Positions 44,699-53,701 are shown, counted from the first letter of the stretch. The stretch is 64,000 bases of DNA from Klebsiella spallanzanii (GCF_902158555.1 NZ_CABGGS010000044.1:1-64000), one strand, 5' to 3'. Notes: a model not told the origin generated them from the letters alone. Made by a program: numbers and translations.

Positions 44699-45616
44699 AT
44701 GAGCGAGATCCGCCCGGAAATTTACTGGACCCATCTGTACTGGCTTACGGTGCTGGAGGAACAAAAAAGCTATACCCGCGCCGCGGAAAAGCTGGCGGTG
44801 AGCAAATCGGCCATTAGCCAGAAAATTAGCGAGCTGGAGCGGGTAACCGGTAAGACATTGGTGCATCGAACCACCCGTAGCGTCACCTTAAGCGATGACG
44901 GCCTGCGGCTGGTGGCGGAGCTTAACGAGCCGTTTGGGCAGATCCGCGAGATCTTTACCGGCACCTGTGACGATGAGGGCGGGCCGCTACGTGGAACGCT
45001 GCGCCTGACCGCGCCGGTCGCCTTTTCGCGCCAGCAGCTGGTCCCGGCGATCACACCTTTTTTACACCAGCATCCGCAGCTTCATCTCCAGCTGGAGGTG
45101 ACCGACCGGTTGGTATCGCTGGCCAGCGAAGGATTTGATCTCGCTATTCGCCACTGTCGCCGGGAACTGCTACCGGAGACTCACGTGGCGTGGCCGCTGT
45201 GCCGGACGGCGACCCTGGTGGTTGCCTCGGCGGATTATATTCGCCGTTTTGGCAGGCCTGAGTCACCTGATGAACTGCGCCAGCATCACTGTCTGACCTA
45301 TCCGCGTGGGCCGCAAAGCCCGCACTGGACCTTTGAGCGCGGCGATGAACGGGTGAGTGTAAAAGTACAAGGGCCGTTTGCCACCAATAATAGCGAATCC
45401 CTGCGCGATGCGGTGCTGGCGGGGCTGGGAATTGCGTTGTTGCCGGATTTTAGCGCCAGAGACGCCATTGGTCGTGGGCTGGTACAGGAGCTGCTACCGG
45501 GCTGGCGACCGGTGGATGTGTTTGCGGAAAGTCTTTACGTTATCCGTCCCTACACGCCGCGCGTATCGCGGGCGGTAGAGACCTTTAGCCGCTATCTGAA
45601 GGCGACCTTCAGCTGA
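44699..45616 (+). CDS. LysR-family transcriptional regulator
   Basis: 305 residues: HTH at about 20-70 (KSYTRAAEKLAVSKSAISQ) and an effector domain with FDLAIRHC and NNSESLRDAVLAGLGIALLPD, typical of the CrgA/YafC-type LysR subgroup. Divergent from the tautomerase gene with 113 bases between. The 3' end overlaps the convergent lipoate-ligase-like gene by eight bases. Confidence 0.88.
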   Translation: MSEIRPEIYWTHLYWLTVLEEQKSYTRAAEKLAVSKSAISQKISELERVTGKTLVHRTTRSVTLSDDGLRLVAELNEPFGQIREIFTGTCDDEGGPLRGTLRLTAPVAFSRQQLVPAITPFLHQHPQLHLQLEVTDRLVSLASEGFDLAIRHCRRELLPETHVAWPLCRTATLVVASADYIRRFGRPESPDELRQHHCLTYPRGPQSPHWTFERGDERVSVKVQGPFATNNSESLRDAVLAGLGIALLPDFSARDAIGRGLVQELLPGWRPVDVFAESLYVIRPYTPRVSRAVETFSRYLKATFS

Positions 45617-46340
45617 TATTTTGTAGCTGCTGCGCCAGCGCCTCGCGAAAACGGAGGAGCAAATCGGTTTCGTCCGGGATGAGCTTCGCCAGCGTGACGG
45701 TTTTATCGGCGCGATATCGTCGCCCGCTGCCGAGTCGGGTTTCAAAATCGTTGGCTGCCAGATGGGCAGAGGCCAGATCGGCGTCCAGTAATATTACCGC
45801 GTGAGCGAGCACCACGTGGCCTTTACCTTCCGGCATGGGTCGCCAGTACTGAGCCGTACCGGCGATTTTCCGCACCTGCTCGCCCTCGCCGCAGGCCAGA
45901 TTATAGCGACCGTCGCAAAATGAACCGCTGACCGCCTGAAAGTGGCTGGCTACGCCGAAGCTCGCCAGCGTTCGCTGTAACAGGCCGCAGAGGAAAAGAT
46001 AAATGGGTTCTGCGGCTTCGCCCAGCGATTGATAAACTGGCCAGGCCAGGCTGAGATTGATAATTCCTGGCCCCTGCGGCACCAGCCCGCCGCCGGAGCG
46101 GCGTAGCCAGACCGGCCATCCTTGCCGGGAAAACAGTTCGCTCACCGCCGACAGTTGCGCAAATTTGCGGTAGCTTCCGGGAACCACAAACCCCTGCGGA
46201 GCCTGCCAGAGCTGAGCGACGGCTTCCCCGTCGCGAGCACGGTCAAACAGCGGTTGTTCAGCCAGCGTCGGATCGGCGCAGTAGTGAACCGGCAGCTGCG
46301 GGTGGCTAAAGCGCGTCGGCCAGCAGGGATCCTGAGCCAT
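45609..46340 (-). CDS. Lipoate-protein ligase-like protein (catalytic domain only)
   Basis: 243 residues of the LplA/LipB/BirA fold. The family signature WLRRSGGGLVPQGPGIINLS is intact, and KIAGTAQYWR contains the conserved Lys used in lipoyl-AMP formation. E. coli LplA is about 338 residues with a C-terminal accessory domain; that domain is absent here, as in LipM-like or stand-alone ligases. Real substrate (lipoate, octanoate or another acyl group) is unknown. GGAGAT precedes the ATG. Located 16 bases after shiA, so the two are probably cotranscribed. Confidence 0.82.
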   Translation of the reverse strand: MAQDPCWPTRFSHPQLPVHYCADPTLAEQPLFDRARDGEAVAQLWQAPQGFVVPGSYRKFAQLSAVSELFSRQGWPVWLRRSGGGLVPQGPGIINLSLAWPVYQSLGEAAEPIYLFLCGLLQRTLASFGVASHFQAVSGSFCDGRYNLACGEGEQVRKIAGTAQYWRPMPEGKGHVVLAHAVILLDADLASAHLAANDFETRLGSGRRYRADKTVTLAKLIPDETDLLLRFREALAQQLQNIS

Positions 46341-46356
46341 GATATCTCCTTAACGA

Positions 46357-47682
46357 CTATTCGGCGTGGCGGCTGGGCTTCATCAACAGCGCCGTCAGGG
46401 CGGAAAGCAGACAGCCCGCGGTTAAATAGATGGCAACGCTGTGCCAGGAGCCGCCGGAGAAGGTGACCAGCGCGGCGGCGATAAACGGCGTAAAGCCGCC
46501 GCCGACGACGCTGGCGACCTGATACCCGACCCCAGCTCCGCTGTAGCGATAGCTGGCGCCAAACATTTCAGTAAACATCGGCTGCTGGACGCAAACCACC
46601 ATATCGTGCGCAATATTCGCCAGCATCAGCGCGAAGAACAGGATCCAAAAATAGGACTGGCTTTCGAGCGCCATAAAAAATGGGAAACCGCTAAGCGTAC
46701 CGATCAGCGCTCCGGTGATGTACACCCGACGTCGCCCAAAGCGGTCCGCCAGCCAGGCGAAGCAGGGAATAGTCAGGCAACTGATGGCGCCGACGAGCAG
46801 GCCGATATTAAGGAATAGTTCTCGGGGCAGACCGAGATTCTGCGTCGAATAGTTAAGGGCGAAGGCGGTGACGATATACATCGTCAGCAGCTCACACAGG
46901 CGCAGACCGATAATCATTAAAAACGCGCCCGGATGGCGGAATAGGGCCTCCACTACCGGCAGACGCTGTTTTTTGGGTTGTACCTGCTGTTCGCGCTGCT
47001 GCTGTTCGAATTCAGCAGACTCCGCCATGCCGTTGCGGATCCACAGCGCCGCGAGCACCAGCAGCACGCTAAACAAAAACGGCAGCCGCCAGCCCCAACT
47101 GAGGAACTGTTCATCGGTCGTGCATGAGCTAATCAGCGACACCAGGCCGGTTGAGAGTAGCAGCCCTACGCCGTAGCCTACCTGTACGCCGCTGCTGTAG
47201 AACGCTTTCTTATTTTTCGGTGCGCTTTCTACCGCCAGCAGCGCCGCGCCGCCCCATTCACCGCCAACTGCAAACCCCTGAACTGCGCGCAGCAGAACCA
47301 ACAGAACCGGCGCCCACCAGCCAATCTGGTTGAACGAGGGCAGCAGGCCAATGCAGGCGGTGGCGATCCCCATCATCCAGACGGTCATCATCAGCATGCG
47401 TTTGCGCCCGAGGCGATCGCCGAAATGGCCGAAGATAATGCCGCCCAGCGGGCGAAAGAGGAACCCGACGCCAAAGGTAGCAAAGGCGGCGAGGGTCCCC
47501 ATCGCCGGGCTGATTTGCGGGAAAAACTCCCGGTTAAACACCAGCGCGGCGGTGATGCCATAGAGGAGAAAATCGTACCAATCGACCACGGCTCCTGCGA
47601 AGCTACCCCAGGCCGCCCTGCGGGCGCGATTGAGCGAACATGCCTCCTTGCCGGGGCGGTTAGAAATTAACGTTGAGTCCAT
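46357..47682 (-). CDS. shiA: Shikimate/H+ symporter ShiA
   Basis: 441-residue MFS metabolite:H+ symporter with 12 membrane helices, importing shikimate. The N-terminus MDSTLISNRPGKE and blocks such as GSFAGAVVDWYDFLLYGITA and FGHFGDRLGRKRM match E. coli ShiA almost throughout. In E. coli shiA lies among the asparagine tRNA genes, an island hotspot, which fits the accessory region that begins just upstream here. Confidence 0.94.
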   Translation of the reverse strand: MDSTLISNRPGKEACSLNRARRAAWGSFAGAVVDWYDFLLYGITAALVFNREFFPQISPAMGTLAAFATFGVGFLFRPLGGIIFGHFGDRLGRKRMLMMTVWMMGIATACIGLLPSFNQIGWWAPVLLVLLRAVQGFAVGGEWGGAALLAVESAPKNKKAFYSSGVQVGYGVGLLLSTGLVSLISSCTTDEQFLSWGWRLPFLFSVLLVLAALWIRNGMAESAEFEQQQREQQVQPKKQRLPVVEALFRHPGAFLMIIGLRLCELLTMYIVTAFALNYSTQNLGLPRELFLNIGLLVGAISCLTIPCFAWLADRFGRRRVYITGALIGTLSGFPFFMALESQSYFWILFFALMLANIAHDMVVCVQQPMFTEMFGASYRYSGAGVGYQVASVVGGGFTPFIAAALVTFSGGSWHSVAIYLTAGCLLSALTALLMKPSRHAE

Positions 47683-47984
47683 ACCTGTCCTGTCTGTTGC
47701 TGAGTTTTTAATTATTGGAATGAGACGCTTTCCAGATTTGCGCCTGCATTGAGACTACCGCGCAGACGGACAAGAGAAAAGATTTTTACTTGCCTGGCGC
47801 TTTTAAAGGCATAAAGCGCATGCCCGAGGGGAGGACGGTGGTTCACTGAAGCGCTCAGAATGTGAGCTTCAGAGTTCGCTTATTGTTTTTAATTTTAATT
47901 TTTGCACCTAATGAGGACGGCTTTTAAGAAATGACTTAAATGGTTTACAATTAACTAATCTCCAGATTCGGAAGGGTGAGTTAA
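47683..47984. promoter_or_regulatory. Divergent promoter region, left boundary of the accessory region
   Basis: 302 bases between shiA (minus) and the periplasmic gene at 47985 (plus). The right half (from about 47885) is very AT-rich. No gene, tRNA or intact repeat was seen. The shift from core genes (shiA) to accessory genes happens here. Confidence 0.5.
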
Positions 47985-48482
47985 ATGCGTTTAATTTTTG
48001 CAGCTTTATTTTGTGCCATGATTTTGCCTTCCGCTTTTGCAGAAAAACTGCCAGCGCCTGTGGGCAAACCTGTTTTAACTATTTCTGGCCTGATTGGTAA
48101 TACGAATGAGGGCAATACTGCCGTTTTTGACGTTGCGGCATTAGAAAAACTGGGCCTGAAAACGGTCGTGACAACCACCCCATGGTACTCGGGAAAGGTC
48201 CGGTTTGACGGCGTTTCCCTCAGTAAACTCATGGATTTAGTTGGCGCGAAAGGCAAATCGGCCAGGGTGCTGGCGCTTAACGATTATACGACGATCGTTC
48301 CGCTTGATGACTTTCATAAATTTCCGGTAATTTTGGCTTTAAAAATGAACGGCGAATATATGCGCATTCGCGATAAAGGGCCTTTATTTATTGTATACCC
48401 GTATGACAGTAGCCCGGAATTGCAGAATCAGATCTATTATTCCCGTTCGGCCTGGCAGGTTTCTAAGATTATAATTGAGTAA
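47985..48482 (+). CDS. Periplasmic molybdopterin-oxidoreductase-fold protein
   Basis: 165 residues with a signal peptide (about 1-19, cut after AFA) and the fold of the molybdopterin-binding oxidoreductase domain: FDVAALEKLG, TPWYSGKVRFDGVSLSKLMD, then GEYMRIRDKGPLFIVYPYD. It lacks the cysteine that ligates molybdenum in sulfite-oxidase-type enzymes, so it may be a non-catalytic binding domain. Its gene ends next to the GGDEF-EAL gene and probably forms a sensing pair with it: periplasmic protein plus membrane c-di-GMP enzyme. AGGGTG precedes the ATG. Confidence 0.7.
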   Translation: MRLIFAALFCAMILPSAFAEKLPAPVGKPVLTISGLIGNTNEGNTAVFDVAALEKLGLKTVVTTTPWYSGKVRFDGVSLSKLMDLVGAKGKSARVLALNDYTTIVPLDDFHKFPVILALKMNGEYMRIRDKGPLFIVYPYDSSPELQNQIYYSRSAWQVSKIIIE

Positions 48483-48492
48483 GGGTTTGATC

Positions 48493-50418
48493 TTGAATCG
48501 AATACTCACTGCCATTATTTTGTCGCTTTTCATTGTTACCGGTTACATTACTTATCTGGTACACGAGCGGCAAAGTGAGCTACAAAAATTAACTCGCTAT
48601 ACCGATTCGTGGTCCGTGTCCCAGATAGTCTCCGAATACATGCGCCTTGAAGCGCGATTAAGTGCGATGGGATTGGGAGTGGAGGGCAGCAACCGCGATG
48701 AGGTGCGTCTGCGCCTGGAGATTATGCTGAGCCAGATAGCATTACTCCAGCAGGGCGATCTGGGAAAGTTTATTGGTAAGGACCAACAGCGTAAGGCGAC
48801 GGTCGATAGTTTAATTCGTCTCCTGAACCAGTTGGATAAGCAACTGGAAACGATGAGCCCCGCGCAGCTAAAAACCGTGCTGCAGGAGATGAGTACCCTG
48901 GACGGGCCGATGACGTCTATCGCATCAACCTCGCTTGCCCAGGATATTAATATTGTTAACCTGACCCACGATAAAATACAGAATCTGTATTACATCTATT
49001 CGGCTATTTCTATCCTGCTGATTATTCTCAGTATTACGCTTGGTCTGTTGATGCTAAGACAGAATAATACTTTGCGTCGTGCCCATGTGCGCATGAAACT
49101 GCTGGCCAACGATCTTCAGGTTTCCAAAGAGAAGCTGCAGGTGCAGAACCGTCGGTTGCAGTACGATGCCTATCATGATTCGTTAACCGGTATGCCTAAC
49201 AGACTCTCTTTCTGGCAACGATTGCAGGAAGTCGTCAACCAGGTGCGACCCTATAACGGTTCGGCAGTGGTGATGCTGTTCGATCTGGATAATTTCAAAG
49301 ACGTCAACGATACCCAGGGGCACGATGCCGGGGATAAACTGCTGCAGGATTTGGCCAGTCGTCTCTCATTCTTTCGCAAAACGTCAGAAACGCTCTATCG
49401 GCTGGGCGGGGACGAGTTTGCCCTGGTTTCACACGACTTAAGCGAAGAGATGGCGCTTGAGCGGGCAAACGTTATCCGTGAAAAGATTAGCCAGCCGTAC
49501 CAGATTTATGATTCGCTGATCCATATTGGCGCCTGTATCGGGATTGTTATTTCAGATGGGGAGAGTCGCACCGATTATCTCTACAAGTGCGCTGACCTGG
49601 CACTGTATGAAGCCAAAAAAGAGGGTACCGGCAACGTACAGATATTTCGCCCGGGAATGCTTCAGCGCCAGCAGGAGAACAAATCCTTTGAAGACGATCT
49701 GGTGCAGGCGCTTGATAAAGGTGAGTTCAGGGTTTACTACCAGCCGATTGCCGATGCGGTTAATGGCGAAATATACGGCTACGAAGCGCTGGTACGCTGG
49801 TTTCATCCGCTACGCGGCAGCGTTCCGCCCACTGAGTTTATCCCGGTGGCGGAGAAAATTGGCCTGATTAATCCGCTGGGCGAGTGGGTGCTGAAAACCG
49901 CCTGCGAGACGGCTGCCAGCTGGTCTTCGCCGCTAAAGGTCTCGGTTAACGTTTCGCCTATTCAGCTGATTAACAGCTCATTGACCGATACCGTTATATC
50001 CATACTGAAAAGCACCGGGCTTGACCCGTATCGCCTGGATCTGGAGATAACCGAGTCCGATGTGTTTAACGAAAATACCCGTTCGCTGGAGATCCTTAGC
50101 CAACTGCGCGAGCTTGGGGTGCAGATCTCCATTGATGACTTTGGTACCGGGTACTCGTCACTGTCGCGTTTAAGCTACTTCCCGTTTGATAAGATAAAAA
50201 TCGACCGTTCTTTTGTCGTTAATATTCCCGGTCAGAAAGATGACCTGGACATTGTGCGGCTGATCATCAGCATGGGTAAAAGTCTGCATATGCGTATTGT
50301 GGCCGAAGGTGTTGAAACAGAAGAACAGCTGAAGTCGTTACGTAAATTAGGCTGCGACCTGGTGCAGGGGTATTTGATCGGTAAGCCTGGGCCGCTTAAT
50401 CCCGCAGATAATAAATAA
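48493..50418 (+). CDS. Membrane GGDEF-EAL protein (c-di-GMP turnover)
   Basis: About 641 residues: two membrane helices (about 5-22 and 163-190) enclosing a periplasmic region, then GGDEF (intact, near 304) and EAL (YEALVRW near 430). The EAL catalytic set is visible: NVSPIQL, EITESDVF, DDFGTGYSS, KIDRSF, AEGVETEEQ and QGY. The inhibitory RxxD site before GGDEF is not conserved (KTSE). It may have cyclase and phosphodiesterase activity, the latter more likely dominant. TTG 48493 is chosen for AAGGG seven bases upstream; TTG 48475, overlapping the previous gene, is an alternative. Confidence 0.88.
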   Translation: MNRILTAIILSLFIVTGYITYLVHERQSELQKLTRYTDSWSVSQIVSEYMRLEARLSAMGLGVEGSNRDEVRLRLEIMLSQIALLQQGDLGKFIGKDQQRKATVDSLIRLLNQLDKQLETMSPAQLKTVLQEMSTLDGPMTSIASTSLAQDINIVNLTHDKIQNLYYIYSAISILLIILSITLGLLMLRQNNTLRRAHVRMKLLANDLQVSKEKLQVQNRRLQYDAYHDSLTGMPNRLSFWQRLQEVVNQVRPYNGSAVVMLFDLDNFKDVNDTQGHDAGDKLLQDLASRLSFFRKTSETLYRLGGDEFALVSHDLSEEMALERANVIREKISQPYQIYDSLIHIGACIGIVISDGESRTDYLYKCADLALYEAKKEGTGNVQIFRPGMLQRQQENKSFEDDLVQALDKGEFRVYYQPIADAVNGEIYGYEALVRWFHPLRGSVPPTEFIPVAEKIGLINPLGEWVLKTACETAASWSSPLKVSVNVSPIQLINSSLTDTVISILKSTGLDPYRLDLEITESDVFNENTRSLEILSQLRELGVQISIDDFGTGYSSLSRLSYFPFDKIKIDRSFVVNIPGQKDDLDIVRLIISMGKSLHMRIVAEGVETEEQLKSLRKLGCDLVQGYLIGKPGPLNPADNK

Positions 50419-50625
50419 CACGTTTTCTTTTATACGGACGATTTTAGTCTATCTGAAATCTTCCGTATTTATATTTGGTTTTACGTAATCCCTAATGGGT
50501 ATAAATAGAGGTAGGGAAAAATATCGGCAAAAAATAATACCCTCAGTGATTAAAAGGGGTATATGATATGCAACATATTTTCCCATTTCCGACCGTATTT
50601 ATGATGCGTAAAGAGAGGCAGAATC

Positions 50626-50958
50626 ATGCAGCGAATCATTATTCCGACCCACTATGTGCATACCCGTAGCACGCCGCTGTGGACGAAAGAAACGGCCCCA
50701 GCGTCGATCTGGAAACGCCATCTCGATGCGGGCACCCGCCAGGGAGTCTATCCGCGACTGTCGGTAATGAAAGGGGCGATACGCTATCTGGGCTTTGCTG
50801 ATGAGACCAGCGCCGATCCGGTGGAAACGCTGACGATTGCCGAAGGTGAGTTTGGCGTTTTTCCACCCGAAAAATGGCACTGCATTGAGGCGTTAACGGA
50901 GGATACCGTTTTTAATGTCGATTTTTACGTTGACCCTAAAATTCTGATCGAGGGATAA
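50626..50958 (+). CDS. DUF1971/TehB N-terminal-like cupin protein
   Basis: 110 residues resembling the small beta-sandwich found alone or fused before the TehB methyltransferase: TPLWTKETAPASIWKRHLD, GVYPRLSVMKGAIRYLGF, and a C-terminal PPEKWHCIEAL with FNVDFYVDP. Function unknown; the fold is of cupin/cysteine-dioxygenase type in size and pattern. Followed eight bases later by the next small gene, with which it is probably cotranscribed. Confidence 0.78.
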   Translation: MQRIIIPTHYVHTRSTPLWTKETAPASIWKRHLDAGTRQGVYPRLSVMKGAIRYLGFADETSADPVETLTIAEGEFGVFPPEKWHCIEALTEDTVFNVDFYVDPKILIEG

Positions 50959-50966
50959 GCAATATT

Positions 50967-51305
50967 ATGAACAGTGAAAATAAAGGTTATGCGTTAGCGG
51001 TTATTAACGGTAATAACAAAGATAAAAAAGAAAAAGTGTATCTTAAGCCGATGGCGCTTTATGTTCCTGATATCGCCGTGCAGGCCGTGTCGGAGCTTAT
51101 TTCTACACTGTCAGCGGATAACGTTGGGGGAAAAGGATTTATATTGACGGTCACCAACAATAATAACGGCGTATCGGTCGATAACGAGTTTGCTACTCTG
51201 GCTGAGCTGCAGGATCCAACCATCGCCGCTGATGCGGTTAAAGACCTGATCAATATCGTGCGCGGCTACGAGTCTGATGAAGAGACCAACGTCTGCGGCT
51301 GGTAG
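50967..51305 (+). CDS. Conserved-looking small protein of unknown function, 112 aa
   Basis: I do not recognise this protein with confidence; it may belong to the DUF1869 group. No signal peptide or membrane segment. It is Asn-rich with two similar blocks (VPDIAVQAVSELISTLSADN and PTIAADAVKDLINIVRGYES), which suggests an internal duplication of a helical unit, and ends NVCGW. GAGGGA precedes the ATG by ten bases. The last 40 bases overlap the 3' end of the convergent fimK. Confidence 0.65.
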   Translation: MNSENKGYALAVINGNNKDKKEKVYLKPMALYVPDIAVQAVSELISTLSADNVGGKGFILTVTNNNNGVSVDNEFATLAELQDPTIAADAVKDLINIVRGYESDEETNVCGW

Positions 51306-52792
51306 GGGGAGAGCTGAGCATTTTGCGCATCGTCGAACCGACCTTCCATCCCCTGCGAAAGCTGGAAAATCAGATCAGCCACGCTCTCTTTTTCTACCGG
51401 CACAGAGATGTAATATCCCTGGAAGCGGTCGACTCCCAGCGCTTGCAATCGGTCGAATTTTTCCCGGCTGTCTACGCCTTCGGCGATACATTGGCTACCG
51501 GTTAGCTGGCAATAGTAGAGCAGGCTCTTTATCAGGACCAGCGCGTGCGGATCGCGTTGCATATCGTTGACAATGCCCATATCCAGCTTGTAGGCGTTGA
51601 ACCTGCACGTGCGTACCGGAAACATCACGCTGCTTTGTGAATAACAGTCATCAAGCATGATACGAAAGCCGCGCTTCTGTAGCTGGGTTATATTCTCGGC
51701 TATTTTATCATGGCGGTTGAGGTCGGTGTTTTCGGCTAACTCCAGCACCAGTCTTTCTGCCATTTGCCGCTGGTGCAGCTGCTGGCGGGCTGTTTCCATC
51801 ATGCGGATCAGGTTTTCATTGCTGGCGATAGCGGCGGGAATATTCACCGAGAAATAAAACTCACCATGGTGCTGATTAATATTTTGCACGGCTTCCTGAA
51901 GCACAAAAGCGGTTAGTACCAGCCACGCGTACTCAGAATGTACCTGCGGAAGAAAATCACCAGCAGGCAGAACGTTTCCGTTTCGGTTCCAGCGTGAGAG
52001 GATCTCTATTCCCCGTACCTGTAGATGTTCATCGGTAATGGGCTGGAAGACCGGGAAAATTTGTCGGCTATGGATGGCATGAACAAACTCGCGCTCAAAA
52101 GCGGAGAGGGCGGTGGGTTCGCTTTTCTGTTCTCTTATCTGGTTGCCGGGAAAACGGGTAGCCATTTGAGGGTGGTGTTCCACCATTTTTTTCAGTCCTG
52201 CAGTTCTTTGGTTGTAGAGGGTTTTGTGGCTGATGCCGCGGCGTTTTGCCTGCGTGCTGGCGCTGTATCCGCAGAGCAACCCGAGGATGGCGTTGAGTTC
52301 CGGTCGGGTGAGTCCGCCTGGACGTTTTCCGGCAACCCGCGTTTCTTCCTCAGCCAGTTGCTCAAGTGATGGATATTTTTCAAGGATGGAGTCCCGCAGC
52401 AGCGTGGCCAGGCAGGGAACCGGTAGGTCGGAAGCGGCGGCCTGCACTTTAGAAAGCCGACCGCGATCGTTAACCTGGTGCAGCAGGGTATGCCACAGCC
52501 AGCTGGCCGGGCTGCGGCTGAGGATCAGCATCGGCAGCGGTATCGCAGACAGCTCCAGCAGCGAGGCAGCCTGCTGTAGGGTCATAAGCAGCCTGCCGGG
52601 GGCTTCTGGCAAAAATACGATAACTCGGCGAGGGCTGGCGGGTATTGCCGGCAACTCTGACTGCAGCACGACGGGACGTGTGCCACCTTCCTCTATTATT
52701 CGTACCAGTCCTTCGGCGACCAGCGAGCAGGGTGACAGTATGTAGTTGAGCTGCGGCCCGCTGCCTGGGTCAGAGGCGTTACTCGTAAACAA
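51266..52792 (-). CDS. fimK: FimK, HTH plus EAL-domain regulator of type 1 fimbriae
   Basis: 508 residues, the Klebsiella-specific last gene of the fim operon. A LuxR-like HTH region lies at about 161-203 (LTRPELNAILGLLCGYSAST...) and an EAL domain at about 235-490. The signature is EIL (263-265) rather than EAL, with the catalytic Glu kept, as are FSVNIPAA, LDDCYSQSS, YKLDMG, AEGVD and FQGYY; phosphodiesterase activity is plausible. FimK is reported to limit fimbriation in K. pneumoniae. TTG start 52792 inside the end of fimH (14-base overlap), with GGGGTG at correct spacing. Confidence 0.88.
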   Translation of the reverse strand: MFTSNASDPGSGPQLNYILSPCSLVAEGLVRIIEEGGTRPVVLQSELPAIPASPRRVIVFLPEAPGRLLMTLQQAASLLELSAIPLPMLILSRSPASWLWHTLLHQVNDRGRLSKVQAAASDLPVPCLATLLRDSILEKYPSLEQLAEEETRVAGKRPGGLTRPELNAILGLLCGYSASTQAKRRGISHKTLYNQRTAGLKKMVEHHPQMATRFPGNQIREQKSEPTALSAFEREFVHAIHSRQIFPVFQPITDEHLQVRGIEILSRWNRNGNVLPAGDFLPQVHSEYAWLVLTAFVLQEAVQNINQHHGEFYFSVNIPAAIASNENLIRMMETARQQLHQRQMAERLVLELAENTDLNRHDKIAENITQLQKRGFRIMLDDCYSQSSVMFPVRTCRFNAYKLDMGIVNDMQRDPHALVLIKSLLYYCQLTGSQCIAEGVDSREKFDRLQALGVDRFQGYYISVPVEKESVADLIFQLSQGMEGRFDDAQNAQLSPYQPQTLVSSSDS

Positions 52793-53684
52793 AAGTCACC
52801 CCGATAATTGACTGCACGTTACCCGCTGTCACCTGTCCGCTGGTACGTGCATAGTTGGCGGTTAATCCCAGGCTGACCGCTGAGGTGCTCACGGATCCTA
52901 ACGACACAATGCTGTTAGCGGGAACGACGCTGCCATTGCGCGTCAGCTGAACGCCAATTCCCTGGGCCGGGGAGGCCGACGCGGTATTGGTAAATATAGA
53001 ATTGCCAGCGCCTTCCGTAGTGCCGGAGAGGTAATAGCCTAGTTTCTGACTTTGCGCGCAATAAACCGTCAGCGGAATTGCGGCCGAAGCGGGATATTCC
53101 GGCAACGTCACCGTCACATCGCGGGCAGAAACGTCGCAGCCGCCCGTCGGAACCACCACGTCGTTGTTGGCGTAAATGTTCCACACGAACTGGAAGTCGT
53201 CGTTATCCTTGTTGTTGGTCTGACGCAGGATGAGCACAGCAATTAACGATCCGGCGGAAATTGCCACCCCGCCTGCGGTGCTGATAGGTGTCAGGTAAAG
53301 GACGGTAGGCCAGGGTTTATCCATGATGGAATCATAAGTCATCCGCGCCGTTTCGCTGGTTGTCGGAAACGGATAGCTGGTACCGTTATACTTGACGGTA
53401 CCGGAAAAACTCGACAGCACGCCGCCGTAGGCCGATCCGCGCTGTAAGGTAACGTAATCGGTAATCGTATCCGGAAAGTCGTTATGACAAAAAATCTGTG
53501 TTGACAGGTCAACGACCAGGTTCTGTCCGACGCTGACCGCCGGGGCGAGATTCACGTAAACGTTCGCGGTACCGCCGCCGATGGGGATAGTGACACCGGC
53601 TGCGGTTTTGCAGGCGAATGACCAGGCGCTGAGCGACCAGCCCGCCAGCAGCAGCGTCATCAGCAGGGTTAATATTTTTCTCAT
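52779..53684 (-). CDS. fimH: Type 1 fimbrial tip adhesin FimH, with altered tyrosine gate
   Basis: 301-residue mannose-binding tip adhesin. Signal peptide 1-22; mature protein begins FACKTAAGVTIPIGGG. The lectin domain (mature 1-158) keeps the mannose-pocket residues Phe1, Asn46, Asp47, Asp54, Gln133, Asn135, Asp140 and Phe142. The tyrosine gate differs from E. coli: position 48 is Phe (codon 53475-53477) and 137 is Lys (codon 53208-53210) instead of Tyr; Ile52 is kept. The pilin domain (159-279) ends TFVYE and lacks its G strand, to be completed by FimG. Overlaps fimK. Confidence 0.95.
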   Translation of the reverse strand: MRKILTLLMTLLLAGWSLSAWSFACKTAAGVTIPIGGGTANVYVNLAPAVSVGQNLVVDLSTQIFCHNDFPDTITDYVTLQRGSAYGGVLSSFSGTVKYNGTSYPFPTTSETARMTYDSIMDKPWPTVLYLTPISTAGGVAISAGSLIAVLILRQTNNKDNDDFQFVWNIYANNDVVVPTGGCDVSARDVTVTLPEYPASAAIPLTVYCAQSQKLGYYLSGTTEGAGNSIFTNTASASPAQGIGVQLTRNGSVVPANSIVSLGSVSTSAVSLGLTANYARTSGQVTAGNVQSIIGVTFVYE

Positions 53685-53701
53685 TACTCTGTTCTCCTGG
53701 C

